Shown: positions 47,601 through 59,415 of the stretch, piece by piece
Position numbering within the stretch: position 1 is the stretch's first letter
Layout: the number at the start of each line of letters is the position of its first letter
From: Neurospora tetraspora
Taxonomy: Eukaryota > Ascomycota > Sordariomycetes > Sordariales > Sordariaceae
Assembly: GCF_033439725.1 (NCBI RefSeq)
Contig: NW_026944384.1
Span: forward strand, 3,286,001-3,350,000
Length of the DNA: 64,000 bases
Reading direction: 5' to 3'
The notes under the pieces: model-generated
The model's database searches: none
Told to the model about the DNA's origin: nothing
Seen by the model: only the letters and a program-made list of their open reading frames with translations
Translations under genes and position numbers: made by a program

Positions 47601-48870
47601 GGAGGCTGATATCCCTGGAGAAACGCCCAAACAAGTTGGTCAATTCTCCCATCCGACCCAACGGTCAGGGTCAGAATCAGATTGCATGACTGACAAGGCC
47701 GCGAAACTCCGGGTCATCAGGCGTTTTTTCCGCGAATCGACTGGCGACCTCATTTGGTGGAAGCAACCTTACCCTTAAGTCCCGGGAAACAAAAAGGTGT
47801 AAGAAGACGTACTGTACATGAGGCACATGTGTTTATTCGACGTTCTTATGGCCTGTTCTTTCCGAATGGAATGCGACCTCGGTTGTTCGAAAACTGTTGT
47901 TGGCAATGGCCTCCTCTTCTGGAGCCTGTCTTTCGCCCACGGCCAATTGCCACCGGCTTCGCATGTCATCGTTCTGACCCAAACAGCCAGGGGTACAGTT
48001 GGCAGGTTATCACAAACTCTGACAAGGGCTGCCATTTGCAAATTCGCATCGCGTTCCTGCACAGCATCTGCATAATGCACAGTGAAAAGGAGATGTATCT
48101 CACGCTGTGAAGCTCCCAACCCATCCACGGCACGCAATTGAGACCGGCGAAGCCATCCACAATGCCCGTCTTGAGACCACCGCGACAAGTGTGTCTTTTG
48201 CTGCCATTGAGAGTGGAACTGCTCATTAGCCCTAGACGGTTGGCAAAGAATGCTCACATGTAGACAAACGAATGTGTGAAGCCGCGATATGAAAGCTGTG
48301 AGGCAGCAGGGGATGAAGATACTTGATCTTACGATACCGTACCGGTAATATACCTCGTAAATACGAGCCGTTCTTGAGGATGCCTTGTTGCAGCTTTTGA
48401 GGCCGGGGGTAGGCTTGAGACACATGAAGCGCTGCAGCGCATTCGTACGGTACGAGCACAGCAGAAGGCGTGTACACGTGTACAGTGTATGCCATGGTTG
48501 AAAACCGGTACGTACTGTAACGGCAAACTCACCTCACTCACCGCATTTACCAGGATCGCAGCTTGGCCCATCGCTATTACATACACTTGTCGATACATCC
48601 CAGGAATCCCAAGCGCGGCACCAGGTCCCAGCACCCGCGTAGCGTATGTACAAGTGCAGTTCCTAGCGATGCCGGGCGATGAGATCTTGCGACCCCCTCC
48701 CCCAAACCCCCCTCTTGGGCTTCAGTTCGCGCTCCAGGACAAGCTTCCCCCGGGGGTCGTTAAAGAGGTCCTGGGTTTAAGCCTATTTCGGACGTGCACC
48801 GCCTAACTCTAGCCACCGCACGGACAAATACCAATATCACTTGTAACTTCTAAATCGCGTACGTAATCAC
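44610..48870. other. GC-balanced island without recognisable gene
   Basis: Follows the TA after copy B. Open frames reach 216 codons (46305-46940 minus, 47161-47778 plus, 47775-48425 minus), but none shows a known motif, a domain-like composition or good intron structure, and one runs through a MITE. The only supported feature is the MITE at 47223-47471. AT content rises from about 48870 on. Host intergenic DNA is the simplest reading. Confidence 0.55.
47223..47471. mobile_element. 249-bp MITE sharing ends with the pogo-like elements
   Basis: Terminal inverted repeats of about 33 bp: left CCGCTTTTTCTCGCTCGATT, right (reverse complement) CCGCTTTTTCTCGTTCGATT, both continuing TGGATACCC. Flanked by TA (47221-47222 and 47472-47473). 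The first about 22 bases are nearly the same as the ends of the 3.8-kb pogo-like elements at 36047 and 44607, so it looks like a non-autonomous derivative moved by their transposase. Its interior is unrelated to them as far as I can see. Not RIPed. Confidence 0.85.
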
Positions 48871-51800
48871 GCTTAGTGCCCGAACACTATAGGTAATACG
48901 CGCTAAAGCTACGGGCTGGTGCCGGCTGATATACGCATTGCGGGCTGACATTATAATAGCGATACTAATATCGTCGTATATAATGTAAAATTGAAGTTAG
49001 GTTTCTAAAACTTTATATATAATATAGGTATAGTTAGAAGAGTCTTGGCTTAAAATATTAAATATTTGAATATAATATTAAAAGATTTAATGTTAAATAT
49101 TATAATTTACTATATTTAAATTAAACTTCGTATATCAAGAACGTTATTTAACGACTATAATAACCATAAAGAAATTCTATTATTAAAATTATCGTCTTTA
49201 TATTACCCTCTTTTTTCTCGTTATATTAAAATTAATTTTATATATCCTAATACTCTAATAGTGCGGAAAAGCGTCGAGGTAATTAGTTATATAAAAGTAA
49301 AAAAAAAAAATTTAATAAGTAAAAGCCTATTAAAATAGTAAAAAAATTCCTTCAAATAGCGAAAAAGCTACTAACTAACAAAATTCTAACTAATTATTAG
49401 CTTCTATATTATTATTCTTACTATTCTTATTCTCGCTATTCTTATTCTCATTATCCTCCTTCTTAATATCCTTATTAATTTTATCCTTATTAATATTATC
49501 GTTCTTACTACCCTTTATACTCCTATTATTACTAAAAATAATATTAAATATAAATATACCCAAAGTATCGTTCGAAAGAGAACGAAGAATAGTAGCCTAA
49601 TAGCTAATTAGCTATTATCCCGTATCTTTATGGTATTTTTACTCAAACTTACTATATTAGTATTATAAATTTGGAAGCTTTTTTTTATATAATATATATT
49701 TTAAAATATTTTTTTAATAGCTTTTTATATTAAATAAATTAAATCTACTATATTTTTCGTAACTTATATTTAACATTTAAGGAATTCTAATTTCGCTTCC
49801 CGATATTTTTCTTCTTTAGTTTTTTTAATAACCGAAGTGTAAGGAACGGTATTAATAGCCTATAGGAAAGTAATGAAGCCGGGAATTAAAAGGGTAATAA
49901 TAATATTACTACTATTCTTTTTATATTTATATATCTTTCTAACGAAGTTCTAGCCTTACTTATAAAAAGCATTAATACGTTTTTTAAACTTTCAAATATA
50001 ATTCTTCTCCTATTAAGCCTTTAAATTAGGAATAATATAATACGGGACTTAAGCGTAGTAGTATTTATTAAATAATGATTAAATTTTAAAAATTTAATTT
50101 ATACCTTTATATAGGGTAATATAATTACCCTTCACACATTCTTACTAAATACCTCCCGTACCCTTTTAAATAAAATATTTCTAAGTATTATTAATGTTAT
50201 TATTAATAATTCTATTAACGTAAACGCTATAAAGTAAACTCCTCTCTATACTGGACTCTTTTGTCAGCTTTTTATTCGGGGTAAGCGCGTCCTCTACCTT
50301 TGCTTCCAATCTCTTATTATTTTTTTATTATATATTAATTTTTAGAAAATAATAGGAAAATAAAGTAATTATTTTACGTGAACCTTCTTTAGAATTCCCT
50401 TCTCTTTATTTCTGCCTATTTTCTTATTACTAATGTACGTATTAAGGGACATTTTAATAAATTTAAATTATATACTAAATAATCCTAAAATCTATATTAA
50501 TTACTATTTAAATTCATTTAACAAAAAAATATAAATACTTATAATAATAAGAAAAACGTATAATATAATAAAATTCGCTATATATACGTAAATAATACTA
50601 ATAGAAATTAAGAAGGCGATAAATATATAGGGGATACGTATAAAAGCTTGTAGTTATAAAATTATAAATGGAAAGTATAATTAGAAAGTATAAACAAATT
50701 TATTATATCGTTAATTATTATTATAAATTTAGAATATTTTAATATTTCTTATTTTATTACTTATACGAAATACTAGTACGGAGTAGTAATTCGGTAATAT
50801 CTTATAAATATTTTGAATATTCTTTCAAATATACAATTATATACTATGATATAAATTATAAAGATTTATAGAATAATTAAGTAAGATATAATAAATATAT
50901 ATTTAATATCTTTATTAAATTTTACTTAAGTATAGTACTTAGGTCTTAATTATAAGCGGCTATAAATAATAATTACTAATAATGTATATAAAAGTATACC
51001 TCGTAGTATAGGGTTATAACTATACTATTTACTATATGATATTATAAAATATTTTACTAATTGCCTATTTTTAAAGGGTATTACCTTAGAAAAACGTCCA
51101 AAAACTCCAAATTTACACTACCCCAAATATATATTTAAAAAGCATCTTTTTCGTAATTTATAAATATTTAATAATAACCCTATACAACCAAATACGTTAA
51201 CGAAAAAAGATTTTAAAAATAAGATTTCTTCTTAAGAAAAAAGGAAAAAAGTTCTATATAAATATTAAAGATTTTAAAGACTAGGAAAAAGAAATCCAAA
51301 TAATTATTAAGGAAATCGAATTAAAAAAGAAGAATTTAGAATTAAAAATTGAATACTAACGTTAAAGTAGCGAATTAATAGGTTATACTCTATATATATA
51401 CTCCCAAAAAAAGTATTAGGGACTCTAAAAATTAAGAATAAAAAACCTAGACAATTATTAAGGAAATCAAATTAGAAAGGAAGAACTTAAAGTTAAAAAT
51501 TAAATACTACTACTAAAGTAACGAAGTAGCAGGCTATCCTCCTATCTTACTCTATATTATTCCTAAAATCTAACCTATACGTTATTTGATAATTAAATTA
51601 ATTCTTCTATCCTAGTAGCGCTAATGATATTAACGCTATTTCGAACTATAAAGTAGAAGTTATTTAATACCCAGTCTAATTTATTTAAATTACTATCGTT
51701 GGCTTCTATAAAATCCAAAGTCTCCTATACCTTCGTAACTAATTTCTCATTAACCTCTTGAAAATTCAACCTATACCTTCAAAATATACTAATAATATAA

Positions 51801-54330
51801 TTAAAAATACCCTTAAATAGTATACGAATTTTTTTATAAACTTCGAATCTATTTTCAACCTAAAGACTAATTAATTAAATAAAATAAGTAGGTTACAATA
51901 AACTAAAAGAGAAGTAATAGTATTAAATATAAATATAAAATAATTATTAAGTAGTAAACTAATGGTATTTATATTATAGTATACCTATAAAACGCTTACT
52001 AACACCTATTAAATTATCCTCGAAATTTTAAAATCTCGGATTTTATAGTTCAAAAAAATCGTTTTCTTCAAACGGTAATCGTTCGGGTACAAAAATAGTA
52101 TTCGGCTCCTTATTTTCTATCCTATTACTAAAAAAAATGAAACATTAACGAATTAACAACTAAAAAAATATAGGATAAATCTTATTTTTTAAATTATTCT
52201 TCTAATAAAATATTTCCTAACTAAGCATACGAATATATCTAAACTTAAGGGGTTACTATTTACGCCGCCATTCTTTAATAGTATAATATTATTAAAAAAC
52301 GAGAATCTATACGTAAATTAGCAATTTATTAAACCTAAACTCCGGAAAAGCTAATATAAATAATCCTCGGTAGAATTTTAAATGGGATCGCTACTTATTA
52401 ATATAACGAAAATAATCGTATACGCCGTCAATAATTATATAAAAAGTACCGGTCAAACTATATAATACGCTCATTTCTTACTTTAAAATAATATTAATAA
52501 TTTTTAAATAAATATATTAGAATTCAACTATATTCGTAGTATTAACCTATAAATGTAACGGGACTGTTTATTTAAATTAATACGCCTAATATTTAGTATA
52601 ATTTCGCCAATTTTTATAGAGATATTCAATTTATATTAGGTTAGTATAAATAATAGCCTCGTTAATAGATTAGAGGTAATTTTCCTCTATTAACCAATTA
52701 TATAAAGCTACAACTATAGCTCGCAAAATACAGGTATTATTTTAAGAATATTTATAAAATATAGCCCAAAAATACTCTTTATATAATAAATATTCGACCG
52801 TATCTACCCTATAATAAGTAATATCAAAGATAAGCTGTATACCCTTTTATTCCGTTATTAAATCGTTTATAACTATATACTTTAAAGCTGAACCTCGTAG
52901 ATTACTATACTATTCGACTAATACTTTTAAATACTCTCCAATAATCTTGCTAATTTAATTAAACGTAAAGAAAAAAATAATAAGAAACTACAATCCGTAA
53001 TTATCTTATATTATAATTGTAAATTATAAAAATGTAAAATAAATCGTATTATATTTTAAATCCATAGTTACGATTACGCTACATTCTCGTAAAATTTCCA
53101 AATAATTCTCGCTTACAAAGACTAATCCAATAATAGGTTTATTCCTCTTTTTTTTCGTCTCTAGGTTAAAATTAAGGAGGAAAACGCATTTAACTTTCTA
53201 ATTATTAAGACTATCAAACTCTTAAAAACATTTTTCGTATTCGTTATAAAGGAATTTTCTTTATTAGCGATGTACGGTTTTTTTTTAATTTAAAATTTAA
53301 GGACCTTATAATATTAGCGAACTTTTGGGTAGTAAAATAATAACCCTCGCAATAATTTATCCGCTCTCTATAAGTAGGATAATTGCGCCTAAGGACCATT
53401 CTTTCTACCATTATAATAAAGTAATTTACTAAAAGGAGAAACGTAATATACTCTTTTATAATTATTAATATATTATTTTAATTATAAAAATCTATAATAT
53501 AATTATACTATTTAAAAATAATAACTTTATAATTATTATTATAAATTACCCGCTTAAAGGGTACGGGATAACGGCTTCCTAAATAGTAGATATTTTTAAA
53601 TATTTCTTTAATCCCGCTATTTAATTATTTACCGTCCTTATATATATAGTAATAGTATTATAATTTTTCTATATACTCTTTTAACCCCCTTTTTAATATT
53701 TAAATTTCCCTCTTAATATAAACGTATAAAACCTAACGCTAATCGTATTCCTATTTAATAATTAATATTATAAACGTTCCTACTTCCTAATAATGCTAAT
53801 AGATTTTTATAATATTTATAAGAATATAAAAACTATTATTTAATTGCCCTATAATTATTTGAATTAATTTAAAAGTTCGTTACTCCGTTTTCCGCGGCGG
53901 CTACCTTAACAATTAGCTTTATTAGTTACACTAAAAAGAAATAAGGAAAATATTTAAAAGGAATTAAATAGTAACAGGTATTCGTTTTCTACGTATTTAA
54001 AGCGTACAGGTTCATTAAATACTTTAGGAATAAATTAATTAAATATATCGGAAGTAGGATTAGGCGTAACATTATCGCAATTATTTCTTTAAATAATTGG
54101 CCAAAATAAACTTTATTATTCAAAATTAAGGAATCTATTACTCTACTTTCCTATATCGGGATTATATCGGGCTGGTAATTAGTATACGAATAAAGAATTA
54201 TAGTATATAGTAGCGAATAGTTCACTTATTATTAATATATAAATAGGTACGTAGATTGGTAATTAATATAGGGTTATATTTTGATAGTATTATATAGTAT
54301 ACAATAGGAAACGTAATAAGTAACAATATT
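48870..54330. mobile_element. RIPed AT-rich block, unassigned transposon remnant(s)
   Basis: About 5.4 kb of AT-rich DNA with RIP-type decay. The minus strand gives long coherent readings once RIP stops are ignored, in two parts: about 52200-53300 (blocks such as LKYIVINDLITE, GIQLIFDITYYRVDTVEYLL, LRAIVVALYNWLIEENYL, NTTNIVEF) and about 49240-50450 (a basic N-terminus, a LEAKVEDALTPNKKLTKESS segment, and a Lys/Asn/Asp/Glu low-complexity tail). The NTTN(x)VE block could be a MULE-like E block, but I cannot place the family. The flanks show weak inverted similarity (near 48868-48895 and 54440-54460). Confidence 0.5.
51270..51545. repeat. Imperfect 151-bp tandem duplication
   Basis: AATTATTAAGGAAATCGAATTA at 51302 recurs as AATTATTAAGGAAATCAAATTA at 51453, and the similarity goes on through GAATTTAGAATTAAAAATT and the following GCAGGCTAT-like part. 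Differences are mostly transitions. It sits inside the unassigned RIPed block. Confidence 0.65.
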
Positions 54331-56704
54331 TATTATAATCGCGGTCGCGCAAAACTCAGGGGGCTAGTAGCAGCCGCGGGAAAACTGCGGGAATGCAGCG
54401 CAAGCGAAGTACAATGGTACAAATATTATTAGTGGGCGCTTAGTGTGACTTTCCAAGTCTTGCGCAAAAGTAACTTTTGTAGCTAGTGCTGACCCCTGCA
54501 GGCCAGAAACCCAGGACCTCGATAATGCTCCCCTTCCCCCACTTCAATCGGGGCAATCTCACCCAAAGACCATCTCATCATCAAATCTGGGCTGGGCGTG
54601 TTGGGTATCTGCGCTTTTTTCCCAGAGTGATCGTCACTTTTCAGATGACGGTGACGCCTCTTTGGCAACCCTCCACCTGTTCTTCTCGTCGGCATTTCCA
54701 TTTAAATCCACTCGTCCTCACATCCTTCCTTACACTTTGCCAGAATGCCAAGTCCCAATCTCATCTCGCACATCTCATCACGGGTGGGCGGGCTGGCGGG
54801 ATCGCACTTTGGTTGAGACCGGCCGAGAAGCACTACTGACGTCGTAGGTATCAATCAGTTCATTCCACCACGCCGAGGAAGCATGGGCATGGGGAAAACC
54901 GAAAGGGACCATCGGCTGCGACATCGGTCTATTGATTGGTATCCAGTATTGTCATGCAAACCAAAGGCGATATGTCGACTTTGTTGGCCTTTTATTGCAT
55001 CTAGATCGACTGGATACCGGTAGGTAGGGAGACATGAGGATATCGCACTCCTTTCAAGCGTCAACGTGGTTGGGACAGACACCAACATCAAAAGATGAAG
55101 GATGGATGACCACCAAGCAGCGACGATATCGACGACGTATAAGTGCAAGTACAACATGGGAATATCAAAGTACTGTATGAGACACCAACCAGCAGCAGGA
55201 CCGGGAACGAAGTCGATGAGGTTGTATCGGATCGTATCGGATCGCATTGTATGCACCATGCCTCCCCCCAGCCGATGGAATTGGATGCACCAGACGGGAG
55301 TTTTTGTATCCCCTCGTGCCGTTGCTCAGGTCAGGTCGGTCTCTCTAAGAAATGGGCTGGGTTGGAGCAGGATGCTTGGCCGCTTTCCGCCCGCCCTGTC
55401 GCAAGTCCCCTTTTTCTCCGACTCTTGTGTCATTCCGAACACACTCTCTCACAGCACAAGGCCGCACAACCACAGATTCTTGCCTTGCCGTGCTGCAGCT
55501 GCCCAGCTGCCCTTGTGCTTGTGAGTTTGTGATCCCTTCAGATTCAAGTTTGGCGCTGGCTGGCTGGTTCTGTTCTGAGGTGATTATTACAAGATCCGGT
55601 CCTCGTCCGCTTGTTGAACGGCGGCGCTCCTCAAAGTGCTTGGTCCTTTTTCACCCCCTTTCCCTCTCCCGGGCCCCCCTTTTGTTGTCTTTGTGGTGTC
55701 ACCAGTGGCATCAAGACAAATTGTGATATCCATTCGCCTGTCTACCCGTTTGTCGACCTTTGTAACCGTCCACTTCACTTATTGCGACGCGTCATTCAAG
55801 CAAGCACAGACGTCACCGGCAGCGAGTGTAGTTCTTGGAGGTTTCGTGAACGGTTCTCTGGCCAACTATCGGAACGATACAAATTGTCCTGGGCGTTTGC
55901 GCAGAAGAAGCTTGACAACATAGCATTTCCCACTGACTGGATCGGAAACACCGGCCATTCCAGCTGGCAAGTAGGGAAACAAGGTGAAGCGAAGGGGGTA
56001 CAGAAAGGCCAAAGCCACCAGAAGAAAGTGAGTGGGTAAACATCAAGGTGGAAAAAGCCCAACGTTCTTCGTCAGGTCCACGTCCATCACTCCATCACCC
56101 ATCGGCCATCTCCAGCCATCGCCCATCGAGTTGGATTTCTGGCGCTAGTAGCCAGCCAAACTCCCCACCGAGGAGAGGAGGTCCCACGTTCATCGCTCGA
56201 TCTGCGACATTGAGGACGGACGGCACAAGCCTAGTGCACGCCTTCCTTGGCTCGATTTCGTTTCCCTCTCTCAACCCTCGAGTGGTTAGGTACGTACTCT
56301 TTTTGGTACCACCTTTCGCGCCTGTACCTCGTGCATTTGACCCAAACAGGCCAAGTAGAGAGACAAAGGGTCCAGCAGCTTTTATAGCGGAAACCAGAGC
56401 GGCAGGGGTGCGTGCTCTTTGCTTTGAATCCTTCCACGATCCATTCCCAGATTCCTGATCCATTCCGTGGAATACACCTTTTCCCACTAAGGTACAGGTA
56501 GCCGGCCCACCACACAAATCCACAGCTGAAGCTCAACCTCTCAACGTTGCCGGGCCCGCCAGGAGCGGTCCTGATTCCTCGAGACGGACGGGAGTGTCCT
56601 CGGCCTCAACACCTCACCAGCAGCTGCCATCCACCGGCCATCCACTGGTCGCAGCGCAGCAGGACGGGACGCAAACCCAGACCCAGCAGCGAGTCGAGTG
56701 CTGC

Positions 56705-56757
56705 ATCCAGTTGCATCCAGCCAGTGCATCTCCAGTGCATCCAGTGCATCCACAGCG
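56705..56757. repeat. CATCCAGTG-type minisatellite
   Basis: Five or six imperfect copies of GCATCCAGT / GCATCTCCAGT in the upstream region of the GATA gene. Short, GC-balanced, no coding sense evident. Confidence 0.6.
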
Positions 56758-57830
56758 AGTAGCGTCGAGTAGCGTAGGGCCACCTGAATCCATCCAAACA
56801 AACCCTGCTGGGAGCTGCTGGTGCCCGCCTTCCACTGGGCTTCCTGCTCTGCGCTACTGGACCCCCCCGGTCCCATCGCTCCCCAAGTCCCAAGTGCCAA
56901 GTTCCCCCCATCCCCCAGTCCCCCGTTGGCAGCCCGTCCCCCATTCAGGTCTCCTGGACCCCCCCTTCCCGGCCTCCCCCCCCCCCATGCGGCTACCGTC
57001 TTAAAAAGTCACAAAAAGACAAGAACATCTCGTTCGCTCGCCACCACCTTACCTGCATGTCCATCCGTCCCCTTGGGTTCCAACATCACTTCTGTCCCGG
57101 AAATACTGACAAAAACCCGAATCCTCCCCATCGGTCCCCCCTCCCTCATCTTGTCCCATCCCATCTGGCCCATCTGCAATCTCCATTCCTGCCATTCCAG
57201 CAGCTGGTCGCAGTGGACGTTGCAGTCTCCAATCTCCAATCTCGACAGACGCAGTCAGCCCGGGTGGTTTTTCCGACTTTGCATCGCCTCCCGCAAATAC
57301 CTACAAGAGACGGAAGCAGAACAAAGAGACTTGTTACCTGACCGGACCGAAGGCGTGGCCTCTCTTGTCCACTCGTCACCCAACTCCATCTCGATCCCAC
57401 TCAGATCTCAGATCTCCCAACCTGACTGAATACCCACCACCACCACCACTGCGATTCGGCCTGTGCACCTCTCTGTCTGGCAGCCACCACCACGCAATCT
57501 CACCACCTCCACGTCACAGAATCGACTCTTCACCATCACACTCCATTGCACGACCAACTAACTACACACTGGATGCCATAGATATTCCTGTCTACTAGGT
57601 ACTGTGCCCTTATAGAGTGTATACCCGCACGCGATACCAACGGACTGTCTCTCCGGTCCGTCCCGCCCTTTGCGTCCGCCGATAGAGCTGTTGCGTCTCT
57701 TCATCCCGTCTATCCTGGCCTCTTCGAGTCAGATGCTAGTTTGAGCTAGGGGTGCTCTGCTTGGGTTATCGACGCCATTTATTCTATCAAGACCCGCTAT
57801 GGAAGCGGGCGATTCTGCTGCTAGGCAAAG

Positions 57831-57899
57831 GTGCGTCTCTCCTCATGTCAATCCGTCTGCATCCTCGAGCAATTGGGTTAACATTTTGTCTTCTGTTAG
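57831..57899 (+). other. Candidate 69-nt intron near the 5' end of the nsdD-like gene
   Basis: Begins GTGCGT, has a GTTAAC branch-like sequence, a pyrimidine tract and ends TTCTGTTAG. Its length is a multiple of three and it lies in the open frame that starts at 57799, so retained and spliced forms would both stay in frame with the downstream ATG at 57985. It is either a 5'-leader intron or part of an alternative N-terminus. Confidence 0.5.
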
Positions 57900-57984
57900 C
57901 GGGATCCCATCTGCCACCACCACTCGTGAACACTTTGATCCAGCACGACCATACAACAACAGAAGCAGCAGAGAAGGCACAGCC

Positions 57985-59415
57985 ATGGCGACAGCAACCT
58001 TGATCAACCCAAGCTCCCATCAATACCACTCGCACTCATTTTCCCACGGCGGCTATCACCCTTCGTCCTCCGCAAGCATTCCCGGCATGATTTCGCCCGT
58101 CGATTCCCGGCGGACGTCCGACGAGTCGGAGAACCCTCACCGACAGTCGTTGCCTTCCATTTCAGAAGTTATCTCGGGTACCAAGCCGACCTCCTACCCT
58201 CCACATGCTCCGACCTCACTGCCGCCAACCCAGACCCTCCCTTCGCCGTTTGCACCATCTGGTCCGCCACGAAGTTACGATGTCGACAAGCATCCTTCAC
58301 CGAGGGCACTGCATCCTAGCTCGGGCTTCCCCCGCCCTGATCCTCTACCCGCCTTCTCCGACCCCGCAAGACCTCCATTGTCTAGCAGGCCGCCTCCGCC
58401 TCCCCCGCTGAATACATTTCCAACACATCATCAGCACCCCTCGCCACCCGTAAAGCTTGAACAGATGGAGATTGACCAAAGGCATGCCGAGGCATCCCCA
58501 ATGAGCGCCGGGTATCCTCACCATCCTCCAGGACATCCAGCGGGACCCCATTACTCGCAAACGGGACGTCTTCCTCCTGGCCAACTACCGCTGTCGGCTT
58601 ACCCTGTTTCCCCCAGGCATAGTGGACCCGGACTGCCCTCACCATACGACTCGCAGCACCGACCGCCTATGTACCCAGAGGAGCAAGAATATGGGCATGG
58701 TCATGCTAGAAGTACCGAATACAAGTCTGCCTCAGAAAGGTCCTTGCCGGACTGGTCGTCTTATGGGGAGATGATGTACATGGTAAGTGTGAAACTGTAG
58801 TCAAACTCGTTCACTTTTCCACGTCTAATAATGAAGAATAAGCAGATAGCGCACGCTGGGCGCACCGTTTATCATTTTGCTGAAGGCTACGGCGCCGCGG
58901 CACGGGAACAGCAAGGACAGCCGCTTCCATCAAGGTTACCAACCGAAAGTGAAATCTCCGTTGTCATCGACAGCGCAGTCGTCGCGGTCGAGAACTTGAA
59001 GAACCTCCGACACCTCATCGCCCAGATCAATTCGGAACGGTCCCGAGAGAATGGTGGACGCAAGTCCGGAGCTGAGGACGACGATGTCTCCATGTATGGT
59101 GACGGCATGGGAAAGCATTCGTCCTTTAACGAAGTGAAGAAAAGGCGTGGCGTAAGTTGTTTTGTCCCAACTTTGGAGCCTGGTGCAAAGAGATGGAAAC
59201 GAGCCTGAAGCTTACACATTTCTGTGATACAGCGTGCGGCTCCTCCCGGACGGTGCCATAGCTGCAACAGGATCGATACTCCCGAATGGAGGCGCGGCCC
59301 AGACGGCGCGAGAACTCTCTGCAACGCCTGCGGCTTGCACTACGCCAAGCTTGAACGCAAACGACAATTGGAACAGCGATCCATTCGACCTAAACCCACC
59401 GACGATCGAAACTAG
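57985..59415 (+). CDS. nsdD: GATA-type developmental transcription factor, NsdD/SUB-1 family
   Basis: Nuclear DNA-binding regulator. Relatives (Aspergillus NsdD, Neurospora SUB-1, Botrytis LTF1) control sexual development, asexual timing and light responses. Three exons: 57985-58782, 58843-59151 and 59233-59415, about 429 residues. The N-terminal half is Pro/Ser/His-rich and holds the family motif [15 protein letters not shown] near 58144. Exon 2 gives a helical segment ([23 protein letters not shown]). Exon 3 carries the single C-terminal GATA finger, [18 protein letters not shown] then [17 protein letters not shown], with all four cysteines (C-x2-C-x18-C-x2-C). The ATG at 57985 has a strong context (GCCATGG). 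An in-frame ATG at 57799 would add up to 62 residues. Size and finger position fit the family; it is the only confident host gene here. Confidence 0.93.
58783..58842 (+). other. Intron 1 of the nsdD-like gene
   Basis: GTAAGT donor after the Met codon at 58780-58782, phase 0. CTAATAATG branch-like sequence and AAG acceptor at 58842; CAG three bases further (58845) is an alternative acceptor that drops one Gln. Contains in-frame stop codons, so it must be removed. Confidence 0.8.
59152..59232 (+). other. Intron 2 of the nsdD-like gene
   Basis: GTAAGT donor, phase 0, ends GATACAG at 59232, 81 nt. Joins KKRRG to [12 protein letters not shown], exactly the junction in front of the GATA finger that the family shows. 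Confidence 0.88.

Larger units (their letters stand above)
54400..57984 (+). promoter_or_regulatory. Long upstream region and probable leader of the nsdD-like gene
   Basis: 3.5 kb of GC-balanced DNA between the RIPed block and the GATA factor. Its right half (about 56540-57780) is strongly C/T-rich on the plus strand with repeated CCATCC-type words, a CATCCAGTG minisatellite (56705-56755) and a C homopolymer near 56975. Such pyrimidine-rich tracts are usual in front of and within long 5' leaders of fungal regulatory genes. Open frames here (for example 56821-57429, Pro/Ser-rich) follow the base composition and look non-coding. Transcription start not determinable. Confidence 0.45.

Noticed and set aside
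47161-47778. 205-codon plus-strand open frame
   Set aside because: It runs straight through the 249-bp MITE and its TA duplications, so the open frame is a chance product of the insertion.
47775-48425. 216-codon minus-strand open frame
   Set aside because: No motif, Cys/His/Arg-rich random composition, and competing open frames on the plus strand over the same DNA.
48490-48790. Possible promoter or tRNA-like elements in GC-richer DNA before the last RIPed block
   Set aside because: No A-box/B-box pair or clover-leaf potential was recognised here, and I found no tRNA elsewhere in the window.
56821-57429. 202-codon Pro/Ser-rich open frame upstream of the GATA gene
   Set aside because: It follows the C-rich composition of the leader, and overlapping frames in other phases are equally open. 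More likely part of the promoter or 5' leader.
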